Below, one piece after another: positions 1-8,655 of a DNA stretch of 64,000 nt (its first letter is position 1; every line of letters starts with the position of its first letter). The DNA is from Nocardia sputorum (GTDB lineage: Bacteria; Actinomycetota; Actinomycetes; Mycobacteriales; Mycobacteriaceae). The stretch is taken from NCBI RefSeq assembly GCF_027924405.1, contig NZ_AP026978.1, positions 5,022,001 through 5,086,000 on the forward strand. Reading direction: 5' to 3'. A model generated the notes under the pieces. It saw nothing but the letters and a program-made list of their open reading frames with translations. It did no database searches and was not told the origin of the DNA. The position numbers and the translations under genes were made by a program.

Positions 1-638
1 GCTACGACACCACCGTACCGATCACCGTGGACGAGCTCATCCCGCTGGTGCGCGGCGTGGTGCGCGGCGCGCCGCACGCGCTGGTGGTGGCCGACCTGCC
101 GTTCGGCACCTACGAGTCCTCCCCGCAGCAGGCGCTGGCCACCGCGACCAGGTTCATGAAGGAGGGCGGGGCGCACGCGGTGAAGCTGGAGGGCGGCGAG
201 CGGGTCGCCGAGCAGATCGCGCTCGTCACCGCGGCGGGAATCCCGGTCATGGCGCACATCGGCTTCACCCCGCAGAGCGTGAACACCCTCGGCGGATTCC
301 GGGTGCAGGGGCGCGGCGACGGCGCCGAGCAGTTGATCGCCGACGCCATCGCGGTCCAGGAGGCGGGCGCGTTCTCCGTGGTGATGGAGATGGTCCCGGC
401 GGAGCTGGCGGGGCAGGTCACTCGCAAGCTGACCATTCCGACGGTCGGCATCGGCGCCGGCGCCGACACCGACGCGCAGGTGCTGGTCTGGCAGGACATG
501 GCGGGCTACACCAGTGGCAAGACCGCGAAGTTCGTCAAACGTTTCGGCAACGTGGGCGACGAATTGCGCGCTGCCGCCGCTGCCTACGCCGACGAAGTGC
601 GCCGGGGCACCTTCCCGGGGCCGGAGCACAGCTTCTGA
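1..638 (+). CDS. panB: 3-methyl-2-oxobutanoate hydroxymethyltransferase, 5' truncated by window
   Basis: Catalyses transfer of a hydroxymethyl group from methylene-tetrahydrofolate to 2-oxoisovalerate, giving ketopantoate, the first committed step of pantothenate/CoA synthesis in the cytoplasm. The gene enters from the left edge: the frame is open from base 3 ([11 protein letters not shown]), so the GTG at 27 is not the true start and roughly the N-terminal quarter is missing. Visible family segments are [30 protein letters not shown] and [18 protein letters not shown], which form the barrel active site around the Mg-ketoacid. In M. tuberculosis panB (Rv2225) also lies next to a CHAD-protein gene and the RNase H/zinc-ribbon cluster, so the position supports the call. 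Confidence 0.96.
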   Translation, partial: YDTTVPITVDELIPLVRGVVRGAPHALVVADLPFGTYESSPQQALATATRFMKEGGAHAVKLEGGERVAEQIALVTAAGIPVMAHIGFTPQSVNTLGGFRVQGRGDGAEQLIADAIAVQEAGAFSVVMEMVPAELAGQVTRKLTIPTVGIGAGADTDAQVLVWQDMAGYTSGKTAKFVKRFGNVGDELRAAAAAYADEVRRGTFPGPEHSF

Positions 639-645
639 GATCGCG

Positions 646-689
646 ACCTCCCTTGATATACTCGCTTATATCCGTATATCAAGGGAGGT
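646..689. promoter_or_regulatory. 15-bp perfect inverted repeat before the toxin-antitoxin pair
   Basis: ACCTCCCTTGATATA (646-660) is mirrored exactly by 675-689, with a 14-nt spacer. A -10-like TATACT straddles the first arm and the loop (657-662). The second arm contains the Shine-Dalgarno sequence AGGGAGG (682-688) of the antitoxin ATG at 696. The element can therefore be an operator for the antitoxin dimer, a hairpin that hides the ribosome site, or a terminator for panB; these roles are not exclusive. Confidence 0.7.
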
Positions 690-695
690 GCAGCC

Positions 696-914
696 ATGTC
701 GCGGACCATAGTCGATCTCGACGACGGCGCACTGGCGTTCGCGCAGCAGCAGCTGGGCACACGAACCAAGCGTGACACGATAAACCGGGCATTGGCCATC
801 GCGGCGGGCCTGACCGCGGACGATCGCGCCCGCGGCTTGGCCTGGCTGCAGGCCAATGCCGAGGAGATCCTGGACTTCGACGTGCTGGCGGGCGAGGAGC
901 GGTCCCGGCGTTGA
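696..914 (+). CDS. vapB: VapB-type antitoxin of a type II toxin-antitoxin pair
   Basis: A 72-residue protein that should bind and neutralise the toxin encoded immediately downstream and autoregulate the operon. The N-terminus (MSRTIVDLDDGALAFAQQQ then KRDTINRALAIA) has the short beta strand plus two helices of a ribbon-helix-helix DNA-binding fold, as in many VapB proteins. The acidic C-terminus (NAEEILDFDVLAGEE) fits the toxin-masking tail. The ATG at 696 follows AGGGAGG by seven bases. The stop codon overlaps the TTG start of the toxin (911-914), giving translational coupling. The assignment rests on context and fold pattern, not on a diagnostic motif. Confidence 0.85.
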   Translation: MSRTIVDLDDGALAFAQQQLGTRTKRDTINRALAIAAGLTADDRARGLAWLQANAEEILDFDVLAGEERSRR

Positions 915-1312
915 CCTACCTCGCCGACACCTCGGCCGTGTGGCGGCTGCTCCGTGGCCAGGTGCACGACCCGTGGCCGCGCCAAGTGGCACAAGGACTC
1001 GTCGCCGTCTGCCCGCCCGTCGAAGCCGAACTCATGGTCTCCGTTCGGTCGGGCAAGGACTTCGAACCGTTCTTCGCGGTGCTGGGCCGTACGTTCGGCT
1101 GGTATCCCGCGCTCGACGATCCGTGGCGTCACGTGCTGGCGGTGCAACGTGACCTGATCCGAATCGGCCACCATCGCGGGCCGTCGCCGATGGACATCGT
1201 CATCGCTCTCACCGCGCTCGAACACCACCTGACGCTCCTGCACGCGGATGCCGACTTCGAATCCATCGCAAAGGTACGACCAGAGCTTCCGATGATCCGC
1301 GTCGATCGCTAG
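911..1312 (+). CDS. vapC: VapC-type PIN-domain ribonuclease toxin
   Basis: A 133-residue PIN-domain protein, expected to be a Mg-dependent ribonuclease that cuts tRNA or rRNA when freed from its antitoxin. The PIN acidic residues can be placed: Asp6 in LADTSAV, Glu40 (or Glu38) in PVEAEL, Asp95 in SPMDIVIA and Asp114/Asp116 in HADADFE near the C-terminus. Length and order match the VapC family. The start is TTG, overlapping the antitoxin stop by four bases, which keeps toxin synthesis tied to antitoxin synthesis. A weak hairpin (CTCCG/CGGAG, 1313-1328) follows the stop. Confidence 0.9.
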   Translation: MTYLADTSAVWRLLRGQVHDPWPRQVAQGLVAVCPPVEAELMVSVRSGKDFEPFFAVLGRTFGWYPALDDPWRHVLAVQRDLIRIGHHRGPSPMDIVIALTALEHHLTLLHADADFESIAKVRPELPMIRVDR

Positions 1313-1555
1313 CTCCGACGGCGCGGAGGACTTCAGGCGCGCAGTCAGCGCTCCACCTGCCGAATCAACTGCGCCGGTTGCGGACCGAGCCTGGACGACA
1401 CTCTTCGTCCCGTCGGTGACTTGTGCATACCGCGCGGTCCGAGCTGCGCGCGCGGTTGCGCTGAGCTATTCCCACCGAAAACGGCCGGTTCGGGCCGGTC
1501 GGCGAAATCAATGGCAGACTCGATGCCGACAATACCGACACGACCAGAGGTACCC

Positions 1556-2005
1556 ATGCCGTACAGCCGTTGGATTTCACGCAGCACCCTGCTGGTGGCG
1601 GGCGCTCTCGCCGCCGCGGCGTTGACCGCTTGCGGCAGCGACTCGGGACCGGCCCCCACCGGCAGCTCGAGTTCGACCACGGCGTCGGCCACCGCCACGC
1701 CGGGCACCACCGCGGGCCGCACCACCCCGGCGAGCCCGGAGATCTCCGACGCGGCCGCGACCCAGCTGTGCGACATGATCCGGCCGGAGCTGTCCAACTG
1801 GCGAATCCAGGGCGGGACCCTGGGCAAGATCGGCCTGAACGCGTTGGTCCACGAGTGGGCGCTGCGCAACGGCGGCATCAACGCCGCGGTACTGGCCGAC
1901 AAGCCGATCGTCGACCGCGCCACGATCAAGGCCTGCCCCGACGTGCGCCAGCAGGCCGTGGAGGCGCTGGGCATCCCGGATCTGGCCTCTGGTCTGGCGT
2001 TCTGA
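1556..2005 (+). CDS. lipoprotein of unknown function
   Basis: A 149-residue exported protein. The start at ATG 1556 is chosen because it opens a lipoprotein signal: MPYSRWISRS, a hydrophobic stretch and the lipobox LTAC, so the mature protein begins at Cys and is lipid-anchored. A Ser/Thr/Ala/Pro-rich linker of about 40 residues follows, then a compact domain with CDMIRPELSNW and later KACPDVRQQ, whose two Cys could form a disulfide. Similar small envelope lipoproteins are common in mycolata; I do not recognise a named family. The start lies 13 bases ahead of nothing obvious but an AGAGGT ribosome site. It precedes the peptidase-CHAD gene by 13 bases and may be cotranscribed. Confidence 0.75.
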   Translation: MPYSRWISRSTLLVAGALAAAALTACGSDSGPAPTGSSSSTTASATATPGTTAGRTTPASPEISDAAATQLCDMIRPELSNWRIQGGTLGKIGLNALVHEWALRNGGINAAVLADKPIVDRATIKACPDVRQQAVEALGIPDLASGLAF

Positions 2006-2018
2006 GCCGGGCGGCCGG

Positions 2019-3872
2019 ATGCGTACCCGCTACCCCGCGATCGAGCCCTACGCCTCCGGCATGCTGGCGGTCGGCGACGGCCAGTCGGTCTACTGGGAAG
2101 TCAGCGGCAATCCGGACGGCAAACCGGTGGTGTTCCTGCACGGCGGGCCGGGCGGCGGCACCGCGCCGTTCCACCGGCAGTTCTTCGATCCGGCCGCCTA
2201 TCGCATCGTGCTGTTCGACCAGCGTGGTTGCGGCCGCTCCACCCCGCACCTGGCCGACGGCGCGAGTCTGGAGCACAACACCACCGGTCATCTGATCGCC
2301 GACATCGAGGCGCTGCGCGAACATCTCGGCATCGACCGCTGGCAGGTGTTCGGCGGCTCGTGGGGTTCCACGCTGGCGCTGGCCTACGCGCAACGGCACC
2401 CCGAGCGGGTGACGGAATTGGTGCTGCGCGGCATATTCCTGTTGCGGCGCAAGGAAATCGACTGGTACTACAACGGCGCCGCGGGCTACGTCTATCCGGA
2501 CGAGTGGGAGAAGTTCCTCGCGCCGGTGCCCGAGGACGAACGCGACCAGGATCTGGTCGAGGTCTACCACCGGCTGCTGCACTCGCCCGACGAAGACATC
2601 GCGCGCACCGCCGCGATCGCCTGGTCCAGCTGGGAGGGTGCGACGAGTTCGCTGCGGCCGCAACCGGATCGGGTGACCGAGACCTCCGAGCCGCGATTCG
2701 CGCTGGCCTTCGCCAGAATCGAGAACCACTACTTCCGCCACGGCGGGTTCCTCGACGAGGGCCAGCTGTTGCGCGACATCGGCGTGATCTCGCACATCCC
2801 CGCCGTGATCGTGCAAGGCCGCCACGACATCGTCTGCCCGGCCGTGAGCGCGTGGGAGCTGCACCGGGCCTGGCCGGGCTCGGTCCTGCACATCGTCGAC
2901 GACGCCGGGCACGCGGCGAGCGAGCCCGGCATCACGCACCACCTCGTCGAAGCGACCGACCGATTCGCGAAAGCGGGGGTGGGCACGGTGCTCACGGCCG
3001 GGAACGCACTGGTGGACGCGCTGCGGGAGGACATCGATCGGCTCTTGGCCGCCGAGCCCGAGGTCCGGGCAGACGCACCGGATTCGGTCCATCAGATGCG
3101 GGTGGCCACCCGCAGGCTGCGCAGCGTGCTGCGGTCCCACGGCAAACTGCTGGTCAAGCAATCGGCCGCCGAGATGGGCGCGGAACTCAAGTGGCTGGCC
3201 GGATTGCTCGGCGCGGCGCGGGACGCGGAGGTGCGCGCCGACCGGTTCGCCGCGCTGCTGGCCGAGCACGCCGAGCACGCCGACCCGGCCGCCCTCGACG
3301 CCGTCACCGCGCGTCTGGCGCAGGCCGAACGGGATCGTTATCGCGCGGCGCACGACGATGTGCTGACCGCGCTGGACGACGCGCGTTACCGCGCGTTGCG
3401 GGAAGAACTGTCCGGATGGCGCACCGATCCGCCCTTGCGCCACTCCCGCGCCGCGGCGTCCGCGACGGACGTCTTCGGGGAAGTGTTGCGCCGCGACCTC
3501 GACCGGGTGCAGAACCTGGTCCGCGCCGAGCCCACCGTCGACCCGAGCGAACGGGTGGAACTGCTGCACGACATCCGCAAGAGCGCCAAGCGGCTGCGGT
3601 ACGCGTGCGAGGCGGCGGAGCAGGTGCTCGGCGAGGAGGCCGCCGAGCGCGGCAGCCGCGCCAAGAAGCTGCAAACCGTGCTCGGCGATCACCGCGACGC
3701 GGTGGAATCGCACGCCGCGATCCGGCACCGGGCGACCGAGGCGGTAGCGGCAGGCGAGGACGCCGGGCTCTACGAGGTTCTCGCGGCGGCGGAGGACGCC
3801 GCGGCCGGGCGTGAGCTGAGCCGCTACCCGGCCACCGCCGCCGCCGTGTTCGAACAGGTCATCACGGGGTGA
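2019..3872 (+). CDS. proline iminopeptidase fused to a CHAD domain
   Basis: A 617-residue two-domain protein. Residues 1-318 are a complete alpha/beta-hydrolase of the prolyl aminopeptidase family: oxyanion loop HGGPGGG (41-47), DQRGCGRS (67-74), nucleophile elbow GGSWGS (Ser114), Asp270 in GRHD and His298 in DAGHA. This family removes N-terminal proline from peptides. Residues about 325-617 are a CHAD domain, with paired conserved His/Arg helices (VHQMRVATRRLRS, 358-370, and DIRKSAKRLRYACE further on); CHAD domains bind polyphosphate. No stop or clear start separates the two. In M. tuberculosis the gene after panB encodes a CYTH-CHAD protein (Rv2226, from memory), so here the peptidase sits where CYTH would be expected. 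Real fusion or sequencing-induced fusion cannot be told apart here. Confidence 0.85.
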   Translation: MRTRYPAIEPYASGMLAVGDGQSVYWEVSGNPDGKPVVFLHGGPGGGTAPFHRQFFDPAAYRIVLFDQRGCGRSTPHLADGASLEHNTTGHLIADIEALREHLGIDRWQVFGGSWGSTLALAYAQRHPERVTELVLRGIFLLRRKEIDWYYNGAAGYVYPDEWEKFLAPVPEDERDQDLVEVYHRLLHSPDEDIARTAAIAWSSWEGATSSLRPQPDRVTETSEPRFALAFARIENHYFRHGGFLDEGQLLRDIGVISHIPAVIVQGRHDIVCPAVSAWELHRAWPGSVLHIVDDAGHAASEPGITHHLVEATDRFAKAGVGTVLTAGNALVDALREDIDRLLAAEPEVRADAPDSVHQMRVATRRLRSVLRSHGKLLVKQSAAEMGAELKWLAGLLGAARDAEVRADRFAALLAEHAEHADPAALDAVTARLAQAERDRYRAAHDDVLTALDDARYRALREELSGWRTDPPLRHSRAAASATDVFGEVLRRDLDRVQNLVRAEPTVDPSERVELLHDIRKSAKRLRYACEAAEQVLGEEAAERGSRAKKLQTVLGDHRDAVESHAAIRHRATEAVAAGEDAGLYEVLAAAEDAAAGRELSRYPATAAAVFEQVITG

Positions 3873-3894
3873 TCCGGCGGCGCGCCGCTCCCGT

Positions 3895-5346
3895 TCACGC
3901 AGGGTAGGTGAAGGACACTTTGCGCTCCGCCGGGTCGGCCGACAGCAGCCGCACCCGCACCGCCTCGCCTTCCGGTGGTTTTCCCACGCACGGCCCGAGC
4001 ACCGGTGGGTCGGCGACGAAGACCACCGCCGGCCGGTTGCCGTTGGCCTCGCGCACCACGACGGCGTCGAACTCCGCACCGATCCGCCGCGCCAGCACGC
4101 TCGACTCGGTCAGATCGATGCAGGCGCGCTCGATTTTGCCCGCGACGCTGTCGCTGCGCCGCATGGCGTCGGCCGCGCCCGTCAGCCCGTCCCGCACCCA
4201 GCGCGGCACCTCGGCTCCCGCGCAGCGGGCGAGGCAGATCTCGGTCGCGAACCGGTCCGACAACCGCCGCAAAGGGGCGGTGACGTGCGCGTACGGGGCC
4301 CCGATCGCACTGTGCCGCAGGGTGTCGGGCCCGGGCGGCTCCCCGGCCGCGCCGTCGACCACGGTGTAAGACGCTCCGCGCAGTAGGGTGGTCGCCTCGG
4401 ACATCAGCACCAGCGCCGCGGGCGTGCCGGGGTCCAGCCGGGCCAGCATCTGCCCGACCGGTTCGTCGGCGGACCAGGCCACGCCCAGCGCCTGCGCGGT
4501 CCGGCGCATCGACTCGAGCGCGGGTTCGGAAGGGGGCGGCATGGTGCGCAGCAGCGCGACTCGCTCCCGGGCGGGCGCGTCCCCGTCCAGCATGATCCGC
4601 GCCGCGCACATGCCGGTGAGCAGCGAGACCTGCTCGTTCCAGTCGTCGGCGGCGGTGCGCGGTTCCACCACCAGCCGCCAGTGCCCGTCGGCGTGCTCGT
4701 CCTCGATGATGGTTTGCGCGGGCAACCGCAGCCCGATCGCGCCGCGCGCCACCCCAGCCTCGATGCGCCGCGTGCCGAATTCCGGCAGGGCCGCGATCGA
4801 GGGATGCAGGCTGCCGGACTCCGCGTCGGCCTGCACGCGCAGGTAGTCGAGCCGGGCGCGGGAGCGCACCAGCGCACGGACCACCGAGAACCGCACCGGT
4901 TCGGCTTGGTCGTCGAGCTCGATGGTCCACAGCGCGGCCGGACGCGGCTGGTCGGGAAGCAGGCTCGCGGAATTCTCCGACAGCACCGGCGGGTGCAGTG
5001 GAACGGTGCCGTCGGGAAGATAGAAGGTTTGCCCTCGCGCGCCGGACTCTTTGGCGAGCGCGCCGTCGGGGTAGATCACGGCACCCACATCGGCGATGGC
5101 GTAATGCACGGTGAAACCGCTGGGAGTGCGTTCGATATGCAGGGCCTGGTCCAGATCCATGGCCCCGGGCGGGTCGATCGTCACGAACGGGATGTCCGTG
5201 CGATCGACCCGGTCGCCCGCGAACGCGTCCACCGCGTCGCGGGCCTCCGCGCTGGCCTCGGCGGGATACGCCGAGGCCAGGCCGAACTCCGATCGTATGG
5301 CGCCGAAATCGATCGGTGCCGAGACGATCCGCTGGTGGAGTTCCAC
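3895..5346 (-). CDS. RNB-domain ribonuclease (RNase II/R family)
   Basis: A 483-residue protein built mainly of an RNB catalytic domain, a 3'-5' exoribonuclease fold. The signature is TIDPPGAMDLDQALHIE (about residues 56-72), with the Asp cluster that coordinates Mg, followed by HYAIADVGAVI and, near the C-terminal third, HVTAPLRRLSDR. It lacks the N-terminal cold-shock domains and ends with only a short beta-rich tail, so it is the short actinobacterial form. Its start lies 15 bases after the stop of a small exported protein on the same strand, so the two may be cotranscribed. It converges with the peptidase-CHAD gene, with a GCGGCGCGCCGC palindrome (3877-3888) in the gap. Confidence 0.9.
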   Translation of the reverse strand: MELHQRIVSAPIDFGAIRSEFGLASAYPAEASAEARDAVDAFAGDRVDRTDIPFVTIDPPGAMDLDQALHIERTPSGFTVHYAIADVGAVIYPDGALAKESGARGQTFYLPDGTVPLHPPVLSENSASLLPDQPRPAALWTIELDDQAEPVRFSVVRALVRSRARLDYLRVQADAESGSLHPSIAALPEFGTRRIEAGVARGAIGLRLPAQTIIEDEHADGHWRLVVEPRTAADDWNEQVSLLTGMCAARIMLDGDAPARERVALLRTMPPPSEPALESMRRTAQALGVAWSADEPVGQMLARLDPGTPAALVLMSEATTLLRGASYTVVDGAAGEPPGPDTLRHSAIGAPYAHVTAPLRRLSDRFATEICLARCAGAEVPRWVRDGLTGAADAMRRSDSVAGKIERACIDLTESSVLARRIGAEFDAVVVREANGNRPAVVFVADPPVLGPCVGKPPEGEAVRVRLLSADPAERKVSFTYPA

Positions 5347-5361
5347 GCTTGCGCGCCGGTC

Positions 5362-5694
5362 CTACTGCAGGGCCAGCATGGTGCCGTTCAACTGGTCGAA
5401 CGGCCCGTAGACGGTGAAGGTGACCCGGCCACCCGGGACCGAGGACGACACCTGAGCCGCGGCGTCCAGCGCCTCGCCGAAGGAGGCGGCGGACGGATGC
5501 GGCAGCCCGGCGAGAGCCAGGCCGACGTGGTTCTGGTGAACCCATACCGTGTCCGCGGGACTCAGGTCGACCTGAACCCCACCCGGCAGCGGGGTCACCG
5601 CGACCGCGCTCGCCGAACCCGCACCCAGCACCGCAAAAATCGAAGCGGCGCCCGCGACCAATGCGCCGGCGACCATGGAGCGAACTACTCGCAT
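5362..5694 (-). CDS. small secreted protein of unknown function
   Basis: A 110-residue protein starting at ATG 5694 (MRVVRSMVAGALV). An upstream in-frame ATG would only add a non-signal extension, so the internal start was chosen. It has a Sec signal peptide with Arg near the N-terminus, a hydrophobic core and a likely cleavage at SASA. The mature part is about 80 residues with no Cys and ends in ...NGTMLALQ. I recognise no family; comparable short exported proteins are frequent in Nocardia-like genomes. An AGCAGG-like ribosome site lies about ten bases upstream. It precedes the RNB ribonuclease gene on the same strand. Confidence 0.65.
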   Translation of the reverse strand: MRVVRSMVAGALVAGAASIFAVLGAGSASAVAVTPLPGGVQVDLSPADTVWVHQNHVGLALAGLPHPSAASFGEALDAAAQVSSSVPGGRVTFTVYGPFDQLNGTMLALQ

Positions 5695-5949
5695 ATGTAT
5701 TGAGACCTGCTTTCCCGCGATCGAAGAACGAAGGGCCCGGTGCTGCCCCGCATCGGGCCTTGCCAACGGCGACTACTTTATGACGTCGATCACGCTCAGG
5801 GCCAGTTCCGAACGAATCGGGCAACGGAAATTCCGGCCGCGCGACATGAGCGAGGTCGCGCTGCTAACGTGGCCCGCCGTGACGGGCGTCCGGTTCGCCC
5901 GCGCCTTCGGAAATGTCCCACACGTCGACAATTTGGGAGCTTCACGCCT

Positions 5950-6042
5950 ATGTCATCGATTTTGTACGACTACCTGTTGCCTCTGCTGGGCCCCGAGCAG
6001 GCCGCGTACTGGGCTCAGGTTTTCGTGATCAACCCGGTCTGA
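5950..6042 (+). CDS. candidate 30-aa hydrophobic small protein
   Basis: ATG 5950 opens a 30-codon frame: MSSILYDYLLPLLG, then PEQAAYWAQVFVINPV. GGGAG (5936-5940) lies about nine bases upstream of the ATG, and a strong 13-bp hairpin follows 24 bases after the stop, so the frame has its own translation and termination signals. The peptide is amphipathic to hydrophobic and could sit at the membrane. It is shorter than usual gene-calling limits. The 255-base region between it and the divergent secreted-protein gene holds no other gene; it contains a short GGCCCG/CGGGCC inverted repeat. Confidence 0.5.
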   Translation: MSSILYDYLLPLLGPEQAAYWAQVFVINPV

Positions 6043-6066
6043 CCGCGCGATTCTTTTCCCACTACT

Positions 6067-6099
6067 CGTCGCCTCCCGTTCACCTCACGGGAGGCGACG
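6067..6099 (+). terminator. 13-bp perfect stem hairpin
   Basis: CGTCGCCTCCCGT (6067-6079) pairs perfectly with 6087-6099 around a seven-base loop (tcacctc). There is no T-tract, which is usual for actinobacterial intrinsic terminators. It closes the small-protein transcript and separates it from the next lipoprotein gene. Confidence 0.75.
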
Positions 6100-6128
6100 G
6101 TGGTCAGAGCCCGCTAGCATGCCGCCTC

Positions 6129-6500
6129 GTGACAAGAACTACCGCCGCTATCGCGGCCAGTGCCACCCTCTTCGCCCTGCTCCTCACCGGTTGCGGCGAG
6201 GACAAGACCAGCGACGCCACCTCGTCCGCCACCACGACGGCGGCGCAGGCCGCCGCCCAGGTCGACAGCGTGAAGGCGGGCGCGTTCCTCGTCAGCTTCC
6301 GCGGCGCGTTCCCCAAGCTGGCCGAAGGCAAGGACGACGCGAAGATCGCGAGCATCCTGACCGAGACCTGCGGGGACATCAAAGCGGGTAAGTCCGAGGA
6401 CGACGTCGTCAAGAACATCACCAAGCGCGCGGGCGGCGCCACCCAGCCCAGCGCCGAGGAAGCCAAGGCGATCTACCAAATGGCGAAACTCATGTGCTGA
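6129..6500 (+). CDS. DUF732-like lipoprotein
   Basis: A 123-residue lipoprotein starting at GTG 6129: VTRTTAAIAASATLF, then lipobox LLTGC, so it should be anchored at the outer face of the membrane. After a Thr/Ala/Gln linker comes a roughly 75-residue alpha-helical domain with a Cys in ILTETCGDI and a terminal KLMC, the spacing seen in the DUF732 family of mycolata, where the two Cys are thought to be disulfide-bonded. That family call is from pattern memory. A -10-like TAGCAT (6115-6120) ends eight bases before the GTG, so the mRNA may be leaderless. No ribosome-binding site is visible. Confidence 0.7.
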   Translation: MTRTTAAIAASATLFALLLTGCGEDKTSDATSSATTTAAQAAAQVDSVKAGAFLVSFRGAFPKLAEGKDDAKIASILTETCGDIKAGKSEDDVVKNITKRAGGATQPSAEEAKAIYQMAKLMC

Positions 6501-6593
6501 CCCCGGCCTTCAGGCGTGCTTCGCATACCCGATCGATTTCCCGCGGCACGGAAACTCCGAGGCTTCGGGCAGGGGCGCGAAGCAGCCCCGGCG

Positions 6594-7016
<423 letters not shown>

Positions 7017-7046
7017 GTCCCAGGATACTGGGTACGGTTGGTGGCC

Positions 7047-7934
7047 ATGGAACGTGTCGAGGTCGGCTTCCCCTCCGGAAGCGAACAGTGCGCGGCGTGG
7101 CTATATCGCCCGGACGGCGCACCCAAACCCCGCCCGCTAGTGGTGATGGGACACGGCCTGGGGGCCAATCGGGAAATGGGACTGGATCGGTACGCGCGGC
7201 GATTCGCCGCCGCGGGAATAGCGGTCCTGGTCTTCGACTATCGGCATTTCGGTGCCAGTCAGGGCACACCGCGCCAACTGCTGAGCATCGCGCGCCAGCG
7301 CGCGGACTGGCATGCCGCCATCGCGTACGCGCGCACGCTGCGCGGCATCGACGCGACCCGGATCGCGTTGTGGGGCACGTCTTTCGGGGGCGGTCACGTG
7401 CTGTCGGTCGCGCCGGACGACGCCTACCTCGCGGCCGTGGTCGCGCAGGTGCCGTTCACCAGCGGTCTGTCCTCGGCACGGGCCAAGGGGCCGATCAGCT
7501 CCATCAAGGTCGCCACCATCGCCGCAGCCGATCTGCTGCTCGCGCCGATTCGGCGCAAGCCGATCGGGATCCGGCTCGCCGGACGCAAGCGCGCCGCGGC
7601 GCTGATGAGCGCGCCCGATGTGCCGGACGGCTTCCGCAGGCTGACCGACGAGAGCGAGACCTACGAGCCGAAAGTGGCTGCGCGAGTGGCGTTCTCCGCG
7701 CTCTTCGACGCACCGGGGCGACGTGCGAAAGCCCTGAAGATGCCGGTGCTGTACGCGCTGTGCGACGACGACTCCGTGGCGCCGGTGAAATCGGCGCTGC
7801 GCGCCGCCGAGCGCACCAAGCACGCGGTGGTGAAGCGTTATCCCGCCGGGCATTTCGATATCTATTTCGACGAGGTCTTCGAGAAGGCGGTTTACGACCA
7901 GACCGAATTCCTGGTGTCGGTGCTGCGACCATAG
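7047..7934 (+). CDS. alpha/beta hydrolase, dienelactone-hydrolase-like
   Basis: A 295-residue cytoplasmic hydrolase. MGHGLGANREMG (about 34-45) is the oxyanion region, GTSFGGG holds the nucleophile Ser112, ALCDDDSVAP (around residue 235-244) carries the acid Asp, and PAGHFDIY (around 268) the His, so the triad is complete. The family acts on esters or short peptides; the substrate cannot be read. ATG 7047 was chosen over upstream starts because those run through the RNase P RNA. It is divergent from rnpB. Confidence 0.85.
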   Translation: MERVEVGFPSGSEQCAAWLYRPDGAPKPRPLVVMGHGLGANREMGLDRYARRFAAAGIAVLVFDYRHFGASQGTPRQLLSIARQRADWHAAIAYARTLRGIDATRIALWGTSFGGGHVLSVAPDDAYLAAVVAQVPFTSGLSSARAKGPISSIKVATIAAADLLLAPIRRKPIGIRLAGRKRAAALMSAPDVPDGFRRLTDESETYEPKVAARVAFSALFDAPGRRAKALKMPVLYALCDDDSVAPVKSALRAAERTKHAVVKRYPAGHFDIYFDEVFEKAVYDQTEFLVSVLRP

Positions 7935-8028
7935 GTGGTCAGCGGCCCGGTGCTACGCCGCCGGGCCGCACCTCGGTGCCGCGCTGATCGAATTGCGAAA
8001 AAGCCCGCGTCGAGCGGAAAACCTGTAG

Positions 8029-8616
8029 GTGCCCGGCGCTACAGTCCGTACCGTGCATTCCGCCGTGGTAGCCGACATCGTCCGCCACATCGTCCCGCTC
8101 GACGGGCTCGAGCAGCAGCACATCGACACGACGCTCGCCTGGCTCGCGTCGACTCATGACATCTTCCGGCGGATCAAGCCCGCCACGCCGCCGCGGCATC
8201 TGGTCTCCTATGTCGTCCTGGTCGATCCGCACGCGCGGGCGGTGCTGCTGGGCGAGCACCGCCGCTCCGGATTGTGGCTGCCGACCGGCGGGCACGTCGA
8301 TCCCGGCGAGCATCCGCTCGAGACCGCCCGGCGCGAAGCGGCCGAGGAGATCGGCATCCAGGCGCGGTTCGACGTCATCGGACCCGATCCGCTGTTCCTC
8401 ACCGTCACCACCACAGTCGGCTCCGACCCTCACGAGGACGTCAGCCTCTGGTACGTCATCCGTGGCGACCGCACCCACGACCACGCCCTCGACCCGGGCG
8501 AGTTCGATGGCGAGCGTTGGTGGGACATCGCGGGTGCTGTCCTTCCCCACACCGACCCTCACCTCGGACGATTCCTCACCAAACTCGACGGCGCGCTCGG
8601 GCGGCGCACCGGCTGA
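8029..8616 (+). CDS. Nudix hydrolase
   Basis: A 195-residue Nudix protein, which would hydrolyse a nucleoside diphosphate linked to another moiety. The Nudix box is complete at residues 88-110: GHVDPGEHP, then REAAEEIG, matching GX5EX7REUXEEXGU. Flanking sequence (LVSYVVLVDPHARAVLLGEHRRSGLWLP) is a normal Nudix beta core. The GTG at 8029 follows a GTAGG stretch; GTG 8053 (VHSAVVADI) is an equally possible start that would shorten the protein by eight residues. The substrate is unknown. A GNAT acetyltransferase gene follows 39 bases later. Confidence 0.88.
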   Translation: MPGATVRTVHSAVVADIVRHIVPLDGLEQQHIDTTLAWLASTHDIFRRIKPATPPRHLVSYVVLVDPHARAVLLGEHRRSGLWLPTGGHVDPGEHPLETARREAAEEIGIQARFDVIGPDPLFLTVTTTVGSDPHEDVSLWYVIRGDRTHDHALDPGEFDGERWWDIAGAVLPHTDPHLGRFLTKLDGALGRRTG

Positions 8617-8655
8617 GACCGCCCCGAGTCGACGGAGCCGGCCGATGCTGTCACG

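Noticed and set aside
1926..4079. A 717-codon minus-strand frame under the peptidase-CHAD gene
   Set aside because: Antisense shadow; the plus-strand protein has complete catalytic and CHAD motifs.
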